Positions 56,205-64,000 of a stretch of DNA of 64,000 bases are shown piece by piece. The notes under the pieces are model-generated. The model was given only the letters and a program-made list of their open reading frames with translations. It had not been told where the DNA came from and made no database searches. Position 1 is the first letter of the stretch. Every line of letters begins with the position of its first letter. The DNA comes from CBDAQR01 sp965199055 (GTDB lineage Bacteria; Pseudomonadota; Gammaproteobacteria; Pseudomonadales; Halieaceae): positions 248,001 to 312,000 of the forward strand of contig CBDAQR010000003.1 in NCBI GenBank assembly GCA_965199055.1, in the 5' to 3' direction. The translations under genes were made by a program, and so were the position numbers.

Positions 56205-57560
56205 TTAAAGCCGGCTTACATCGTTGTACAGAGCCAGCATCATCACCCCCAGGATGATAAACAGACCCACCTGGTAGCCCAGCATCTGCACCTTCACAGG
56301 CACAGGCTTGCCTACCAGCAATTCTATTGTGTAATAGAGTAAATGCCCCCCGTCCAGCACCGGGATTGGCAGAAGATTCAAAACTCCCAGGCTGACACTC
56401 AAAAGCGCCATGAAAGCCACGAATGCCTCCAGCCCGGACTGTGCTGAAGCGGTCGCAACTTTAGCAATGGTAATGGGTCCACTCAAGTTTTTCGGTGAAA
56501 TAAGTCCCACTATCATCTTTTTGATCGAATTCAGGGTAAAAACCACGAGTTCGCCCGTTCGCTGCACGGCTCGGCCCAAGGCCTCAACCGGGCCATAGCT
56601 GAACTCGCGCAGCAGGTGCGGCGGCCACTCGGGGACCTGCACCGAGACCCCTACCTGGCCATATTCTTCCCCGTTATCCGCGACCTTAAGCGCCGGGGTT
56701 ATCACCGTCGATGCGGGGATACCATCGCGCTCATAGCCGATAACAATAGGCTCGCCGGGACGGGCGCGAACATAGGTCACCCACTCCGGCCACTGGTCCA
56801 ATGCCTGACCGTCGGCGTGGGTCACCATATCGCCACTGCGCAGGCCCGCTGCCTCAGCCGGGCTGTTCGCCACCACTTCATCGATAAGCGCTGGAATCGG
56901 TGGACGATACATCTCGATACCCAAGCCGCGAATGAGATTGGGCTCCTCGGAATCCGACAACCAGTTTTGCAACTGCCCTTGGGACTGATAAACAACGTCC
57001 GAATCTGGATAACGCACATCAAACATCACCGGCCCGGTATCGCCAATGCGATCCAGAAGGCGGAAATTAACCGCCTGCCAGGTGGGCGTTTCACGCCCGT
57101 CAATCGCAACAATTTCCTGGCCCGACTCCACACCGGCCAACTCAGCCACGGAACCGGCCTTCACCGAACCCACGATTGGCGCCACGCCGCTCTCGCCGGA
57201 CAAAAAGACAAACCAATAGGCGACAACGGCCAATAACAGGTTCGCAATGGGGCCCGCGGCGACAATGGCAATGCGCTGCAATACCGGTTTGCGATTGAAG
57301 GCGTATGCCTCCATCCCCGGTGTAATCTCACCCTCGCGCTCATCAAGCATCTTAACGTAGCCACCCAAGGGGATCGCGGCAAACACATACTCGGTGCCCA
57401 GCTTGTCTTTCCAACGCAGCAGCGGCGTGCCAAAACCGATTGAGAAACGATGCACGAACACACCGCAGCGACGGGCGACCCAGAAATGGCCGAACTCGTG
57501 TATTCCGACCAAAATGGCCAGTGCGAGTACGGTGACGCCAATTGTGTATGCCAATTCCAC
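56205..57560 (-). CDS. rseP: Site-2 intramembrane metalloprotease RseP
   Basis: A 451-residue inner-membrane protease that cuts anti-sigma factor RseA in the sigma-E response and clears signal peptides. Zinc site HEFGH at residues 21-25 in the first helix; third ligand in PVLDGGHLLYY near residue 400. Two PDZ domains between (GSVAELAGVESGQEIVAID and ANSPAEAAGLRSGD). GTG start. Lies 5 bases after dxr. The pairing with bamA makes biological sense, as sigma-E controls outer-membrane assembly. Confidence 0.97.
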   Translation of the reverse strand: MELAYTIGVTVLALAILVGIHEFGHFWVARRCGVFVHRFSIGFGTPLLRWKDKLGTEYVFAAIPLGGYVKMLDEREGEITPGMEAYAFNRKPVLQRIAIVAAGPIANLLLAVVAYWFVFLSGESGVAPIVGSVKAGSVAELAGVESGQEIVAIDGRETPTWQAVNFRLLDRIGDTGPVMFDVRYPDSDVVYQSQGQLQNWLSDSEEPNLIRGLGIEMYRPPIPALIDEVVANSPAEAAGLRSGDMVTHADGQALDQWPEWVTYVRARPGEPIVIGYERDGIPASTVITPALKVADNGEEYGQVGVSVQVPEWPPHLLREFSYGPVEALGRAVQRTGELVVFTLNSIKKMIVGLISPKNLSGPITIAKVATASAQSGLEAFVAFMALLSVSLGVLNLLPIPVLDGGHLLYYTIELLVGKPVPVKVQMLGYQVGLFIILGVMMLALYNDVSRL

Positions 57561-57565
57561 CCGTA

Positions 57566-58753
57566 TTACCTGCTAGCTATATAGTCACGGGCCGCTTGTC
57601 GCGCCCATTGATCTGCCTGTTTGACCACATCAAGCGAAGTCGGTTCAGCGGCTTCACTCGCTTCCAGCACTACCCTGTTCACCGCCGCAATCTCGCCAAA
57701 TCCAATGTTTCCGTCGAGGAAAGCCTCGACCGCCACCTCATTGGCAGCGTTGAGCACGGCCATTGCTACGCCTCCAAGCCTCACGGCTTCGCGGGCCAGG
57801 GCGAGACAAGGGAAACGCTCTTCATCGGGCGCCTCGAAATCCAGGCGGGCCGCGCTAATAATATCAAGTTCAGGTACCCCCGAGCCAATGCGCTCCGGCC
57901 AGGCCAAACCGTAGGCGATCGGGGTTCTCATATCGGGATTACCCAGCTGGGCCAATACCGAACCATCGGTGTACTGGACCATCGAGTGCACAATACTCTG
58001 CGGGTGCACTACCACCTCAATACTGTTTTCCGGCACATCGAACAGCCAGCAGGCCTCTATCAGTTCGAGCCCTTTGTTCATGAGCGTCGCTGAATCGACC
58101 GATATCTTTCGGCCCATGGACCAATTGGGATGCGCGCAGGCCTGATCCGGCGTCGCTTTAGCCATCTGCTCAGAGGTCCAGGACCGAAATGGCCCGCCGC
58201 TGGCGGTCAGTAAAATACGGCTAACGCCGGGTTTTTGGGGTATTGCCTGCTCATCCGCTGGCAAGCATTGAAAAATGGCATTGTGCTCACTGTCGATCGG
58301 CAGCAACACGGCGCCGCTATCGCGAACGGCCTGCATAAACAATGAACCGGCCATCACCAGTGACTCTTTATTGGCAAGCAACACCTTCTTGCCAGCGCGC
58401 ACGGCGGCAAGGGTAGATTCCAGGCCCGCGGCACCCACAATCGAAGCCATGACAATATCGACGCCTTCATCAGCCGCCGCGGTCTCCAGGGCATCGGCGC
58501 CCGCCAGAACTTCAGTGTCAGAACCCGCATCGCGAAGTTGTACACGCAGTTGCTCAGCGGCGACTTCATTCACCATCACGGCCCAGCGCGGCCGAAACTG
58601 CTTGCACTGCTCGAACAGCGTGTCTACCGAACTGTGTGCCGCCAAGGCATACACCGAGAATCGATCGGGGTGACGGGCTATGACATCGAGCATGCTGACA
58701 CCAATTGAGCCGGTACTGCCGAGCACCGTTACCGCTCGAACAGCGTGGCTCAC
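57566..58753 (-). CDS. dxr: 1-deoxy-D-xylulose-5-phosphate reductoisomerase
   Basis: A 395-residue enzyme that makes methylerythritol 4-phosphate from DXP with NADPH (isoprenoid pathway). NADPH site TVLGSTGSIGVSMLDV at the start; catalytic-domain motifs LLPIDSEHNAIFQCL and LTASGGPFR, and MGRKISVDSATLMNKGLE with metal ligands. GTG start overlaps the cdsA stop (GTGA). Supplies precursors used by UppS two genes upstream. Confidence 0.98.
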   Translation of the reverse strand: MSHAVRAVTVLGSTGSIGVSMLDVIARHPDRFSVYALAAHSSVDTLFEQCKQFRPRWAVMVNEVAAEQLRVQLRDAGSDTEVLAGADALETAAADEGVDIVMASIVGAAGLESTLAAVRAGKKVLLANKESLVMAGSLFMQAVRDSGAVLLPIDSEHNAIFQCLPADEQAIPQKPGVSRILLTASGGPFRSWTSEQMAKATPDQACAHPNWSMGRKISVDSATLMNKGLELIEACWLFDVPENSIEVVVHPQSIVHSMVQYTDGSVLAQLGNPDMRTPIAYGLAWPERIGSGVPELDIISAARLDFEAPDEERFPCLALAREAVRLGGVAMAVLNAANEVAVEAFLDGNIGFGEIAAVNRVVLEASEAAEPTSLDVVKQADQWARQAARDYIASR

Positions 58754-59595
58754 GGCAACCAGCCCGCCAGAATCAGGCCGAGGGCGAATACCGGTGCGGC
58801 GGCAGTTATACCGTCGATACGGTCGAGGAAACCACCGTGGCCGGGCAGCAGCACACCACTATCTTTTACACCGCGATGCCGCTTGACCATGCTTTCAACC
58901 AAATCACCCAATACCGACGCCAGTGATGAGCAAGCCACGATGGCCATCAACCCTACTAGCGAAAGTTGGGGAATGGGCAGCAGCAAGCTCGCCGCGACTG
59001 CCGTCAACTGACACAACAGAAACCCACCCCAAAAGCCTTCCCAGGACTTACCCGGACTCACCGCAGGCGCGAGTTTTCGGCGCCCGAAGCGCTTGCCAGC
59101 AAAATAGGCACCAATGTCGGCAAATGCGACCACCACCACCATGCCCAGCAGCAGTAGACGACCAATGTCATAACTCAGCAGGTAGACTACCGACAGCCAT
59201 GGCGGCAATAGCACCAGCGCGCCCATCAGACCGAGCATCACCGGGTTACCCCAGAGCGCCGCGCTGGCGGGATAACTGCGCACCCACAACAGCGCGATGG
59301 CCCACCACAGACCCGCCAGCCCGAGAAAGGGCTGCACTCGCTCCAGGTCCGGGTTCGCGCCCAATCCGCAATACACGAAAAGCGCCAGCATTCCAGCTGC
59401 CGCGATCACCGGACACAATAGGCGCTGCCAGGTCGCCTGCAGGCCCATCAGGGTTGACCACTCCCAGGCGGATATAACCACGACCGCACCCAGTACCACT
59501 GCCAACGGTTTAAGCGGCAATAGGCTCACGGCGGCAACAACAGAAACCGCGAGAATCACGCCGGTGATAATCCGCTTCTTTAGCCTTTCTCTCAT
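58750..59595 (-). CDS. cdsA: Phosphatidate cytidylyltransferase
   Basis: A 281-residue polytopic membrane enzyme that makes CDP-diacylglycerol from phosphatidate and CTP. About eight hydrophobic helices; the signature SLASVLGDLVESMVKRHRGV, then KDSGVLLPGHGGFLDRIDG is present near the C-terminus with the catalytic Asp residues. Overlaps uppS by four bases and dxr by four. Confidence 0.97.
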   Translation of the reverse strand: MRERLKKRIITGVILAVSVVAAVSLLPLKPLAVVLGAVVVISAWEWSTLMGLQATWQRLLCPVIAAAGMLALFVYCGLGANPDLERVQPFLGLAGLWWAIALLWVRSYPASAALWGNPVMLGLMGALVLLPPWLSVVYLLSYDIGRLLLLGMVVVVAFADIGAYFAGKRFGRRKLAPAVSPGKSWEGFWGGFLLCQLTAVAASLLLPIPQLSLVGLMAIVACSSLASVLGDLVESMVKRHRGVKDSGVLLPGHGGFLDRIDGITAAAPVFALGLILAGWLP

Positions 59596-60302
59596 GCGCC
59601 GTCCTCTTCGCGCAGCCCGAAGCGGCGTTCGCGGCCACTGAAATCTTCAATCGCCAGACCCAGGTCAGCGGCGCCAAAATCCGGCCACAGGGTCTCGGTA
59701 AAGTAGAGCTCGGTATAGGCAAACTGCCAAAGCAGAAAATTGCTGATGCGATGATCACCGCCGGTGCGAATACAAAGATCGGGCCGCGGCAGATCCGCGA
59801 GCGCAATCTCGCTATCCAACAGCGCCGGTGTGATGGCACCCGCGGCCAGTTCGCCCTCGGCAACTCGCTTGGCGATACGACTGGCTGCGGCGGCTATATC
59901 CCATTGACCGCCGTAATCAGCGGCAATCACCAGCGTCGTGTCAGCATTGTTTTGCGTCAGCATCTCGGCCTCGCTCATTAGCTGCTGTTGCCGCGCCCCG
60001 AAGCGACCGCGATCACCGATGAAGCGAATGCGAATACCATCTTCGTGCAAGGCGCGGGTTTCATTGCGCAGATAGCGAGTAAACAGCGCCATCAGGTAGC
60101 GCACTTCCGGGCGGGGCCGCCCCCAGTTCTCGCTGCTGAAGGCAAACAGGGTGAGTACTTTTACGCCGTGCTCGTGACAGGCGCGCAACACATTGCGAAT
60201 GGCTTCTACCCCGGCACTGTGGCCAGCGGAGCCGGGCAGCCCGCGACGCTTAGCCCAGCGGTTGTTGCCATCCATGATGATCGCAATATGTTGCGGAATC
60301 AT
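59592..60302 (-). CDS. uppS: Undecaprenyl diphosphate synthase
   Basis: A 236-residue cis-prenyltransferase that makes the C55 lipid carrier for peptidoglycan. Catalytic Asp11 in IAIIMDGNNRWAKRRG; FAFSSENWGRP and RTGGDHRISNFLLWQ follow. The latter has Asp where E. coli has Glu (RTGGEQRISN), a conservative change near the Mg site. Length as in the family. Confidence 0.97.
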   Translation of the reverse strand: MIPQHIAIIMDGNNRWAKRRGLPGSAGHSAGVEAIRNVLRACHEHGVKVLTLFAFSSENWGRPRPEVRYLMALFTRYLRNETRALHEDGIRIRFIGDRGRFGARQQQLMSEAEMLTQNNADTTLVIAADYGGQWDIAAAASRIAKRVAEGELAAGAITPALLDSEIALADLPRPDLCIRTGGDHRISNFLLWQFAYTELYFTETLWPDFGAADLGLAIEDFSGRERRFGLREEDGA

Positions 60303-60309
60303 GGGAGGA

Positions 60310-60867
60310 TCAAATTTCGAGGAGATCGGACTCTTTCTCCGACAGGGACTTCTCTACCTCTGCTACAAACCGGTCCGTCAACTTCTGGATATCTTCCTCA
60401 GCACGACGCTCCTCGTCCTCAGAAATATCCTTCTCCTTGAGCAGGTCTTTGAGCATGGATATCGCATCGCGACGGGCATTACGCACCGATACGCGAGCAG
60501 ATTCCGCTTCGGCGCGCGCCTGCTTGATATAACCCTTGCGGGTTTCCTCCGTCAGCGGGGGCATTGGAATACGGATCACTTCGCCCGCTGTCGAGGGGTT
60601 CAAACCAAGATCCGACTTCATAATCGACTTTTCGATATCGGGCACCGACGCCTTATCCCAGGCTGTCACCACGAGGGTACGCGCATCCTCAACCGAGATA
60701 TTCGCCATCTGGTTGAGAGGCGTTTCCGCACCGTAGTACTCCACACGAATGGAGTCGAGGATACTGGGGTGGGCGCGACCCGTGCGGATCTTGTTGAAGT
60801 TGTGACCGAGGGCTTCCAGGCTTTTGCCCATGCGTTCTTCGGTATCGCTTTTAATGTCGTCTATCAC
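60310..60867 (-). CDS. frr: Ribosome recycling factor
   Basis: A 185-residue factor that splits the post-termination ribosome with EF-G. Starts at GTG 60867 (VIDDIKSDTEERMGKSLEAL), with GGAGGAG upstream, giving exactly the usual length. Conserved KIRTGRAHPSILD, IRIPMPPLTEETRKGY (here with VIRIP) and VRNARRDA are present. The open frame continues upstream without support. Confidence 0.98.
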   Translation of the reverse strand: MIDDIKSDTEERMGKSLEALGHNFNKIRTGRAHPSILDSIRVEYYGAETPLNQMANISVEDARTLVVTAWDKASVPDIEKSIMKSDLGLNPSTAGEVIRIPMPPLTEETRKGYIKQARAEAESARVSVRNARRDAISMLKDLLKEKDISEDEERRAEEDIQKLTDRFVAEVEKSLSEKESDLLEI

Positions 60868-60886
60868 TGTTTCTCCTCCAGCAGGG

Positions 60887-61615
60887 TCAGGAATGGATGA
60901 GGGTACCCTCATCGCCACCGCGCACAATATTGAGCAGCGCGCCCTGTTTCTCCATAGCGAATACGCGTACCGGAAGATCGTGATCGCGACACAGCACCGT
61001 TGCGGTCAGGTCCATCACTTCCAGTTCGCGCTTTAATACTTCGTCGAAGCTCAACTCGTCGAACTTCTTGGCATCCGGCACTTTCACCGGGTCGGCGGAG
61101 TACACCCCATCGACCTTGGTCGCCTTCAGCATAAGATCTGCCTCTATCTCGATGCCACGCAGGCAAGCCGAGGAATCGGTGGTAAAGAACGGATTACCGG
61201 TACCTGCGGCGAAAATCACCACGTCACCATTGTCAAGCGCTCGCATCGCCTTGCGGCGATCGTAATGATCGACGACGCCGCTCATAGGAATCGCCGACAT
61301 CACCTGGGTCGCTATATTGGAGCGCTCCAGGGCATCGCGCATGGCCAGCGCATTCATCACCGTGGCCAGCATGCCCATGTGGTCGCCGGTGACTCGATCG
61401 AGGCCAGCGGCACTCAGGGCCGCACCGCGAAACAGATTACCGCCACCAATGACCAGACCAACCTGAACACCAATACCGACCAACTGGCCAATCTCCAGGG
61501 CCATCATGTCGAGAACCTTCGGATCAATGCCGAAAGCCTCTTGCCCGGTCAACGCCTCTCCACTGAGCTTCAAGAGGATGCGCTGGTACTTCTTATCGCC
61601 GATCTGCTTAGGCAT
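60887..61615 (-). CDS. pyrH: Uridylate kinase
   Basis: A 242-residue hexameric UMP kinase (amino-acid-kinase fold). ATP/UMP motifs YQRILLKLSGEALTG, VIGGGNLFRGA and AAGTGNPFFTTDSSA, with MDLTATVLCRDHDLPVRVF near the end. ATG 61615 has GGGAGAGG upstream; the frame's earlier start adds five residues only. A terminator-like hairpin lies between it and tsf, so it may have its own promoter. Confidence 0.98.
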   Translation of the reverse strand: MPKQIGDKKYQRILLKLSGEALTGQEAFGIDPKVLDMMALEIGQLVGIGVQVGLVIGGGNLFRGAALSAAGLDRVTGDHMGMLATVMNALAMRDALERSNIATQVMSAIPMSGVVDHYDRRKAMRALDNGDVVIFAAGTGNPFFTTDSSACLRGIEIEADLMLKATKVDGVYSADPVKVPDAKKFDELSFDEVLKRELEVMDLTATVLCRDHDLPVRVFAMEKQGALLNIVRGGDEGTLIHS

Positions 61616-61669
61616 TAAAACCTCTCCCAAAAAGCTGCGCGTATATTACCTATGGCTTGATATTGAGGC

Positions 61670-61700
61670 AAAAAAAAGCGTGGCAGCGCCTCGCTTTTTT
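61670..61700. terminator. Bidirectional-looking terminator between tsf and pyrH
   Basis: A-run, then GCG-(mismatch)-GGC-loop-GCC-(mismatch)-CGC, then T-run. On the minus strand the A-run, stem and eight Ts make a good intrinsic terminator after tsf. It should split rpsB-tsf from pyrH-frr. Confidence 0.8.
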
Positions 61701-61712
61701 GGGTCAGGCTTA

Positions 61713-62570
61713 TCAGCCGTTGAGCTGGGCTGCCACCTCCGCGGCAAAATCCACCTCTTCCTTCTCGATGCCCTCTCCCACCTCATAGCGGGTGAAAGAA
61801 ACCACTTCTGCACCAGCAGCTGACACCAGCTTGCCAACAGTTTGGTCCGGGTCCTTGACGAAGGGTTGCTCAACCAGGCTGTTCTCAGACAGGAACTTCT
61901 TGATACGACCACCGATCATCTTCTCGATGATCTCAGCGGGCTTACCACTTTCCTGTGCTTGGGCCGTGAAGATTTCCTTCTCTTTCTCCACAACCTCGGC
62001 AGGCATATCGTCAGGGGAAACCACCTGCGGGTTTACTGCAGCAATGTGCATGGCAACATCTTTTGCCAGTTCGGCATCGCCGCCCTTCAGCTGCACCAGT
62101 ACCGCAATACGATTGTTACCGTGTACGTAGCTACCTACTACACCGTCTTCGGCGCTCAGATCAGTCAGGCGGCGAACGCCGATGTTCTCACCGATTTTCT
62201 GCACCAGCGCCTCACGGGCAGTTTCCAGGTCGCCTTCCATGAGAGCGGCAACGTCGGTCTGCTTCGCAGCAAAAGCGGCTTCTGCCACAGTGGCAACAAA
62301 GCCGAGGAAACCATCGTCGCGGGCGACGAAATCGGTCTCGCTGTTAACTTCAGCCATCAGGCCGTAGCTGCCATCATCGGCAACTTTAATCGTTACAACG
62401 CCATCTGCGGCGGTACGACCGGCTTTCTTAGCCGCCTTCATGCCGCTGGACTTGCGCAGCTCTTCGATCGCCTTTTCGACGTCGTTGTCTGCCGCGGCCA
62501 GTGCTTTCTTGCACTCCATCATGCCGAGGCCGGTGCGCTCACGTAATTCTTTAACCGGTGCTACAGACAT
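61713..62570 (-). CDS. tsf: Elongation factor Ts
   Basis: A 285-residue guanine-nucleotide exchange factor for EF-Tu. UBA-like start VKELRERTGLGMMECKKAL, then the core with VNSETDFVARDDGF, IAVLVQLKGGD and VAMHIAAVNPQ. Strong ribosome site CGGAGG before the ATG. Standard position after rpsB. Confidence 0.98.
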   Translation of the reverse strand: MSVAPVKELRERTGLGMMECKKALAAADNDVEKAIEELRKSSGMKAAKKAGRTAADGVVTIKVADDGSYGLMAEVNSETDFVARDDGFLGFVATVAEAAFAAKQTDVAALMEGDLETAREALVQKIGENIGVRRLTDLSAEDGVVGSYVHGNNRIAVLVQLKGGDAELAKDVAMHIAAVNPQVVSPDDMPAEVVEKEKEIFTAQAQESGKPAEIIEKMIGGRIKKFLSENSLVEQPFVKDPDQTVGKLVSAAGAEVVSFTRYEVGEGIEKEEVDFAAEVAAQLNG

Positions 62571-62626
62571 TGGTATACCTCCGTGACCCGGTTTTGCGGG
62601 CCTGAATAATGCTAATGATTGTGTTG

Positions 62627-62646
62627 GGGGGAGACTGCTCTCCCCC
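62627..62646 (-). terminator. G/C hairpin between rpsB and tsf
   Basis: On the minus strand GGGGGAGA pairs with TCTCCCCC around a GCAG loop, 11 bases past the rpsB stop, without a T-run. It may lower tsf relative to rpsB or protect the rpsB 3' end. Confidence 0.55.
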
Positions 62647-62657
62647 GGGGATCTGGC

Positions 62658-63503
62658 TTACTCGGCCGCAGGTTCTGCCTTTTCTTCTTCGGCTTCTGCC
62701 TCGGCTTCTGCAACCGGCTCTTCCGCTGCGGGCTCATCGGCCGCCGCTTCCGCTGCTGCGGCTTCGGTCTCGGCCTCTTCAACCTCAACGAACTCGTCGC
62801 TGGCTGCCATCATCTCGCCGCCTTCGGCACGTCCCGCCAGGCACGCTTCGGCAACGCTGCTCACATAGAGCTTGATGGCGCGAATGGCGTCATCGTTACC
62901 GGGGATGATGTAATCAACACCGTCAGGGTCGCTATTGGTGTCAACGATTCCGATAACCGGAATACCGAGCTTGTTGGCCTCGGTGACCGCAATCCGCTCG
63001 TGGTCGACATCGACGACGAACAGCGCGTCAGGCAGTCCACCCATATCCTTGATACCACCGATGGAGCGCTCGAGCTTCTCCATGTCGCGGGTACGCATCA
63101 GGGCTTCTTTCTTGGTCAGCTTGTCAAAGGTGCCGTCGGCCTGCTGAGCTTCAAGATCACGCAAGCGCTTGATTGAAGCGCGAATGGTCTTGTAGTTAGT
63201 CAGCATGCCGCCCAGCCAACGATGGCTGACATAGGGCATACCGGCACGCTCTGCCTGCTCCTTGATCACCTTGCCGGCAGCACGCTTGGTGCCTACGAAC
63301 AGAACCTTGTTCTTGTTCGCCGCCAGATTCTTCACCAGAGTGAGGGCTTCGTTGAACGCCGGAACGGTGTGTTCCAGGTTGATGATGTGGATCTTGTTAC
63401 GGGCACCAAAAATATAGTCCCCCATCTTGGGGTTCCAGTAACGGGTCTGGTGTCCGAAGTGTGCGCCTGCCTGCAGCAGGTCGCGCATACTTACCTGCGT
63501 CAT
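62658..63503 (-). CDS. rpsB: 30S ribosomal protein S2
   Basis: A 281-residue S2. The core up to about residue 235 is typical (VSMRDLLQAGAHFGHQTRYW, FVGTKRAAGKVI, HRWLGGMLTNYKTIR, IPVIGIVDTNSDPDGVDY). The last 45 residues are an Ala/Glu-rich acidic tail (EEAETEAAAAEAAADEPAA) that E. coli S2 (241 aa) lacks; it is probably disordered. Preceded by a 170-base leader with a structured element. Confidence 0.98.
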   Translation of the reverse strand: MTQVSMRDLLQAGAHFGHQTRYWNPKMGDYIFGARNKIHIINLEHTVPAFNEALTLVKNLAANKNKVLFVGTKRAAGKVIKEQAERAGMPYVSHRWLGGMLTNYKTIRASIKRLRDLEAQQADGTFDKLTKKEALMRTRDMEKLERSIGGIKDMGGLPDALFVVDVDHERIAVTEANKLGIPVIGIVDTNSDPDGVDYIIPGNDDAIRAIKLYVSSVAEACLAGRAEGGEMMAASDEFVEVEEAETEAAAAEAAADEPAAEEPVAEAEAEAEEEKAEPAAE

Positions 63504-63544
63504 ATCTGTACCTAATTGTCAGGGTTAAGTTCTTCCACGTACCC

Positions 63545-63594
63545 CATGGTCCAACCGCGTTACAGCATGCTGTAACAAGGCACCCTGAACCATG
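63545..63594 (-). promoter_or_regulatory. Structured rpsB leader RNA, candidate S2 autoregulation site
   Basis: Read on the minus strand, CAUGGUUC (63594-63587) can pair with GGACCAUG (63552-63545) with one G-U pair, enclosing GTTACAGCATGCTGTAAC (63576-63559), a perfect 18-base palindrome that folds as a hairpin. The whole element ends about 40 bases before the rpsB start. E. coli rpsB-tsf is feedback-controlled by S2 through its leader; whether this fold is equivalent is inference. Confidence 0.6.
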
Positions 63595-63680
63595 TGACGG
63601 TGCGTGTGCGTCGTTATTCTCCGGTCGGGAATCAGCCCAAAAATACCGTTTGAGCCGGGACCTCCCCGTGAGAGGCGCGC

Positions 63681-63686
63681 TTTATA
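63681..63686 (-). promoter_or_regulatory. rpsB -10 box with GC-rich discriminator
   Basis: TATAAA on the minus strand is followed by GCGCGCC, a GC-rich discriminator typical of stringently controlled ribosomal promoters. The -35 is poor (GTGCCT), but an A/T-rich palindrome lies at about -44 to -59, where an UP element would act. The implied leader is about 170 bases. Confidence 0.5.
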
Positions 63687-63717
63687 ACACACAAACAACC
63701 ATAAGGCACTGTTTTTT

Positions 63718-63733
63718 GGTAAAAATTTTTACC
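63718..63733. promoter_or_regulatory. 16-base perfect palindrome in the map/rpsB divergent region
   Basis: GGTAAAAATTTTTACC is its own reverse complement. It overlaps the likely -35 of map (TTACCC, 63729-63734) and lies in the UP-element zone of rpsB. It may be an operator or simply an A-tract UP element serving both promoters. Confidence 0.5.
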
Positions 63734-63758
63734 CCACAGCAGCGACTTGGGTTAGAAT
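63729..63758 (+). promoter_or_regulatory. Probable sigma-70 promoter of map
   Basis: TTACCC at 63729-63734 and TAGAAT at 63753-63758 are separated by 18 bases; transcription would begin about 60 bases before the map ATG. Confidence 0.5.
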
Positions 63759-63824
63759 ACCGCCCCCCTGAAAGGTCGCATCCAAAAGACGATCTGCGGG
63801 ACAGGCCCAAACAGCAGAACTACC

Positions 63825-64000
63825 ATGTCAGTAACCATCAAAACACCAGACGAACTGGACAAGATGCGTGTCGCCGGAAAGCTGGCCTCGCAGGTCCTTG
63901 AAATGATTGCACCCCAGGTCGAAGTGGGCATTACCACCGGTGAACTGGATCGCATCTGTCACGATTACATTGTTAACGAGCTGGACGCGGTTCCCGCGCC
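63825..64000 (+). CDS. map: Methionine aminopeptidase type I, 3' end cut by window
   Basis: The first 58 residues, starting MSVTIKTPDELDKMRVAGKL and continuing to TTGELDRICHDYIVN, match the N-terminus of type I methionine aminopeptidase, which removes initiator Met. The metal-binding catalytic part lies beyond the window. Divergent arrangement with rpsB is the usual gammaproteobacterial order. Confidence 0.93.
   Translation, partial: MSVTIKTPDELDKMRVAGKLASQVLEMIAPQVEVGITTGELDRICHDYIVNELDAVPA

Noticed and set aside
61842..62546. 234-aa plus-strand ORF
   Set aside because: It is antisense to tsf, a certain gene.

Overview
The window reads as chromosomal core DNA of a marine-type gammaproteobacterium. 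The evidence is the conserved rpsB-tsf-pyrH-frr-uppS-cdsA-dxr-rseP-bamA-skp-fabZ-rnhB-dnaE block, a complete gspC-N type II secretion operon, a SpuC-type putrescine aminotransferase and an AruH-type transaminase. A cellvibrionalean/Halieaceae-like (OM60/NOR5) origin is my guess from gene style, not something the sequence proves. No tRNA, rRNA, CRISPR array, insertion sequence or prophage was seen. Both edges cut genes: msrA at the left, map at the right.

Layout. (1) 1-8006: methionine sulfoxide reductase, a Tat-exported PhoD-type phosphatase, a small uncharacterised set (59-aa protein, VWA-like protein, membrane J-domain protein), an acidic-tailed hypothetical, HtpX, an EthD-like protein, a DUF1499 membrane protein and a secreted trypsin/PDZ protease. 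(2) 8010-11734: AruH-like transaminase and two adjacent acyl-CoA dehydrogenases that look like partners. (3) 11735-13532: a gene-poor stretch with two single-TM hypotheticals and short recurrent GCGGAC words. (4) 13539-22731, all minus strand: DUF6122 protein, S9 peptidase, two Na+-coupled amino-acid transporters, then an overlapping metallo-hydrolase / Xaa-Pro aminopeptidase / thiolase trio ending in a strong terminator. (5) 22895-32121: PPDK, ureohydrolase, putrescine aminotransferase, PutA with a divergent Lrp-type regulator, a small membrane protein and rubredoxin. (6) 32215-43528: complete T2SS operon. (7) 43570-48418: MocA-like nucleotidyltransferase, MetY-type sulfhydrylase, M20 amidohydrolase, FdhD and UbiX. 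(8) 48415-63503: replication, envelope and translation block, with map divergent.

How the genes fit together. Regions 4 and 5 suggest growth on peptides and amino acids: peptides are cut by the S9 and M24 peptidases, amino acids enter with Na+, and arginine/agmatine/putrescine and proline carbon feeds central metabolism, with PPDK available for gluconeogenesis. The T2SS would export hydrolases. Region 8 links ribosome assembly, isoprenoid and phospholipid synthesis and outer-membrane protein assembly.

Most notable: in the envelope block lpxD is missing between skp and fabZ, and lpxA and lpxB are missing between fabZ and rnhB, so the early lipid A genes are absent from their usual place. At the same junction rnhB has no ATG, GTG or TTG start upstream of its catalytic motif and lies in frame with the fabZ stop. 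Other leads are a structured rpsB leader, an inverted repeat between putA and its putative regulator, the VWA/J-domain mini-operon, and the complementary acyl-CoA dehydrogenase pair.
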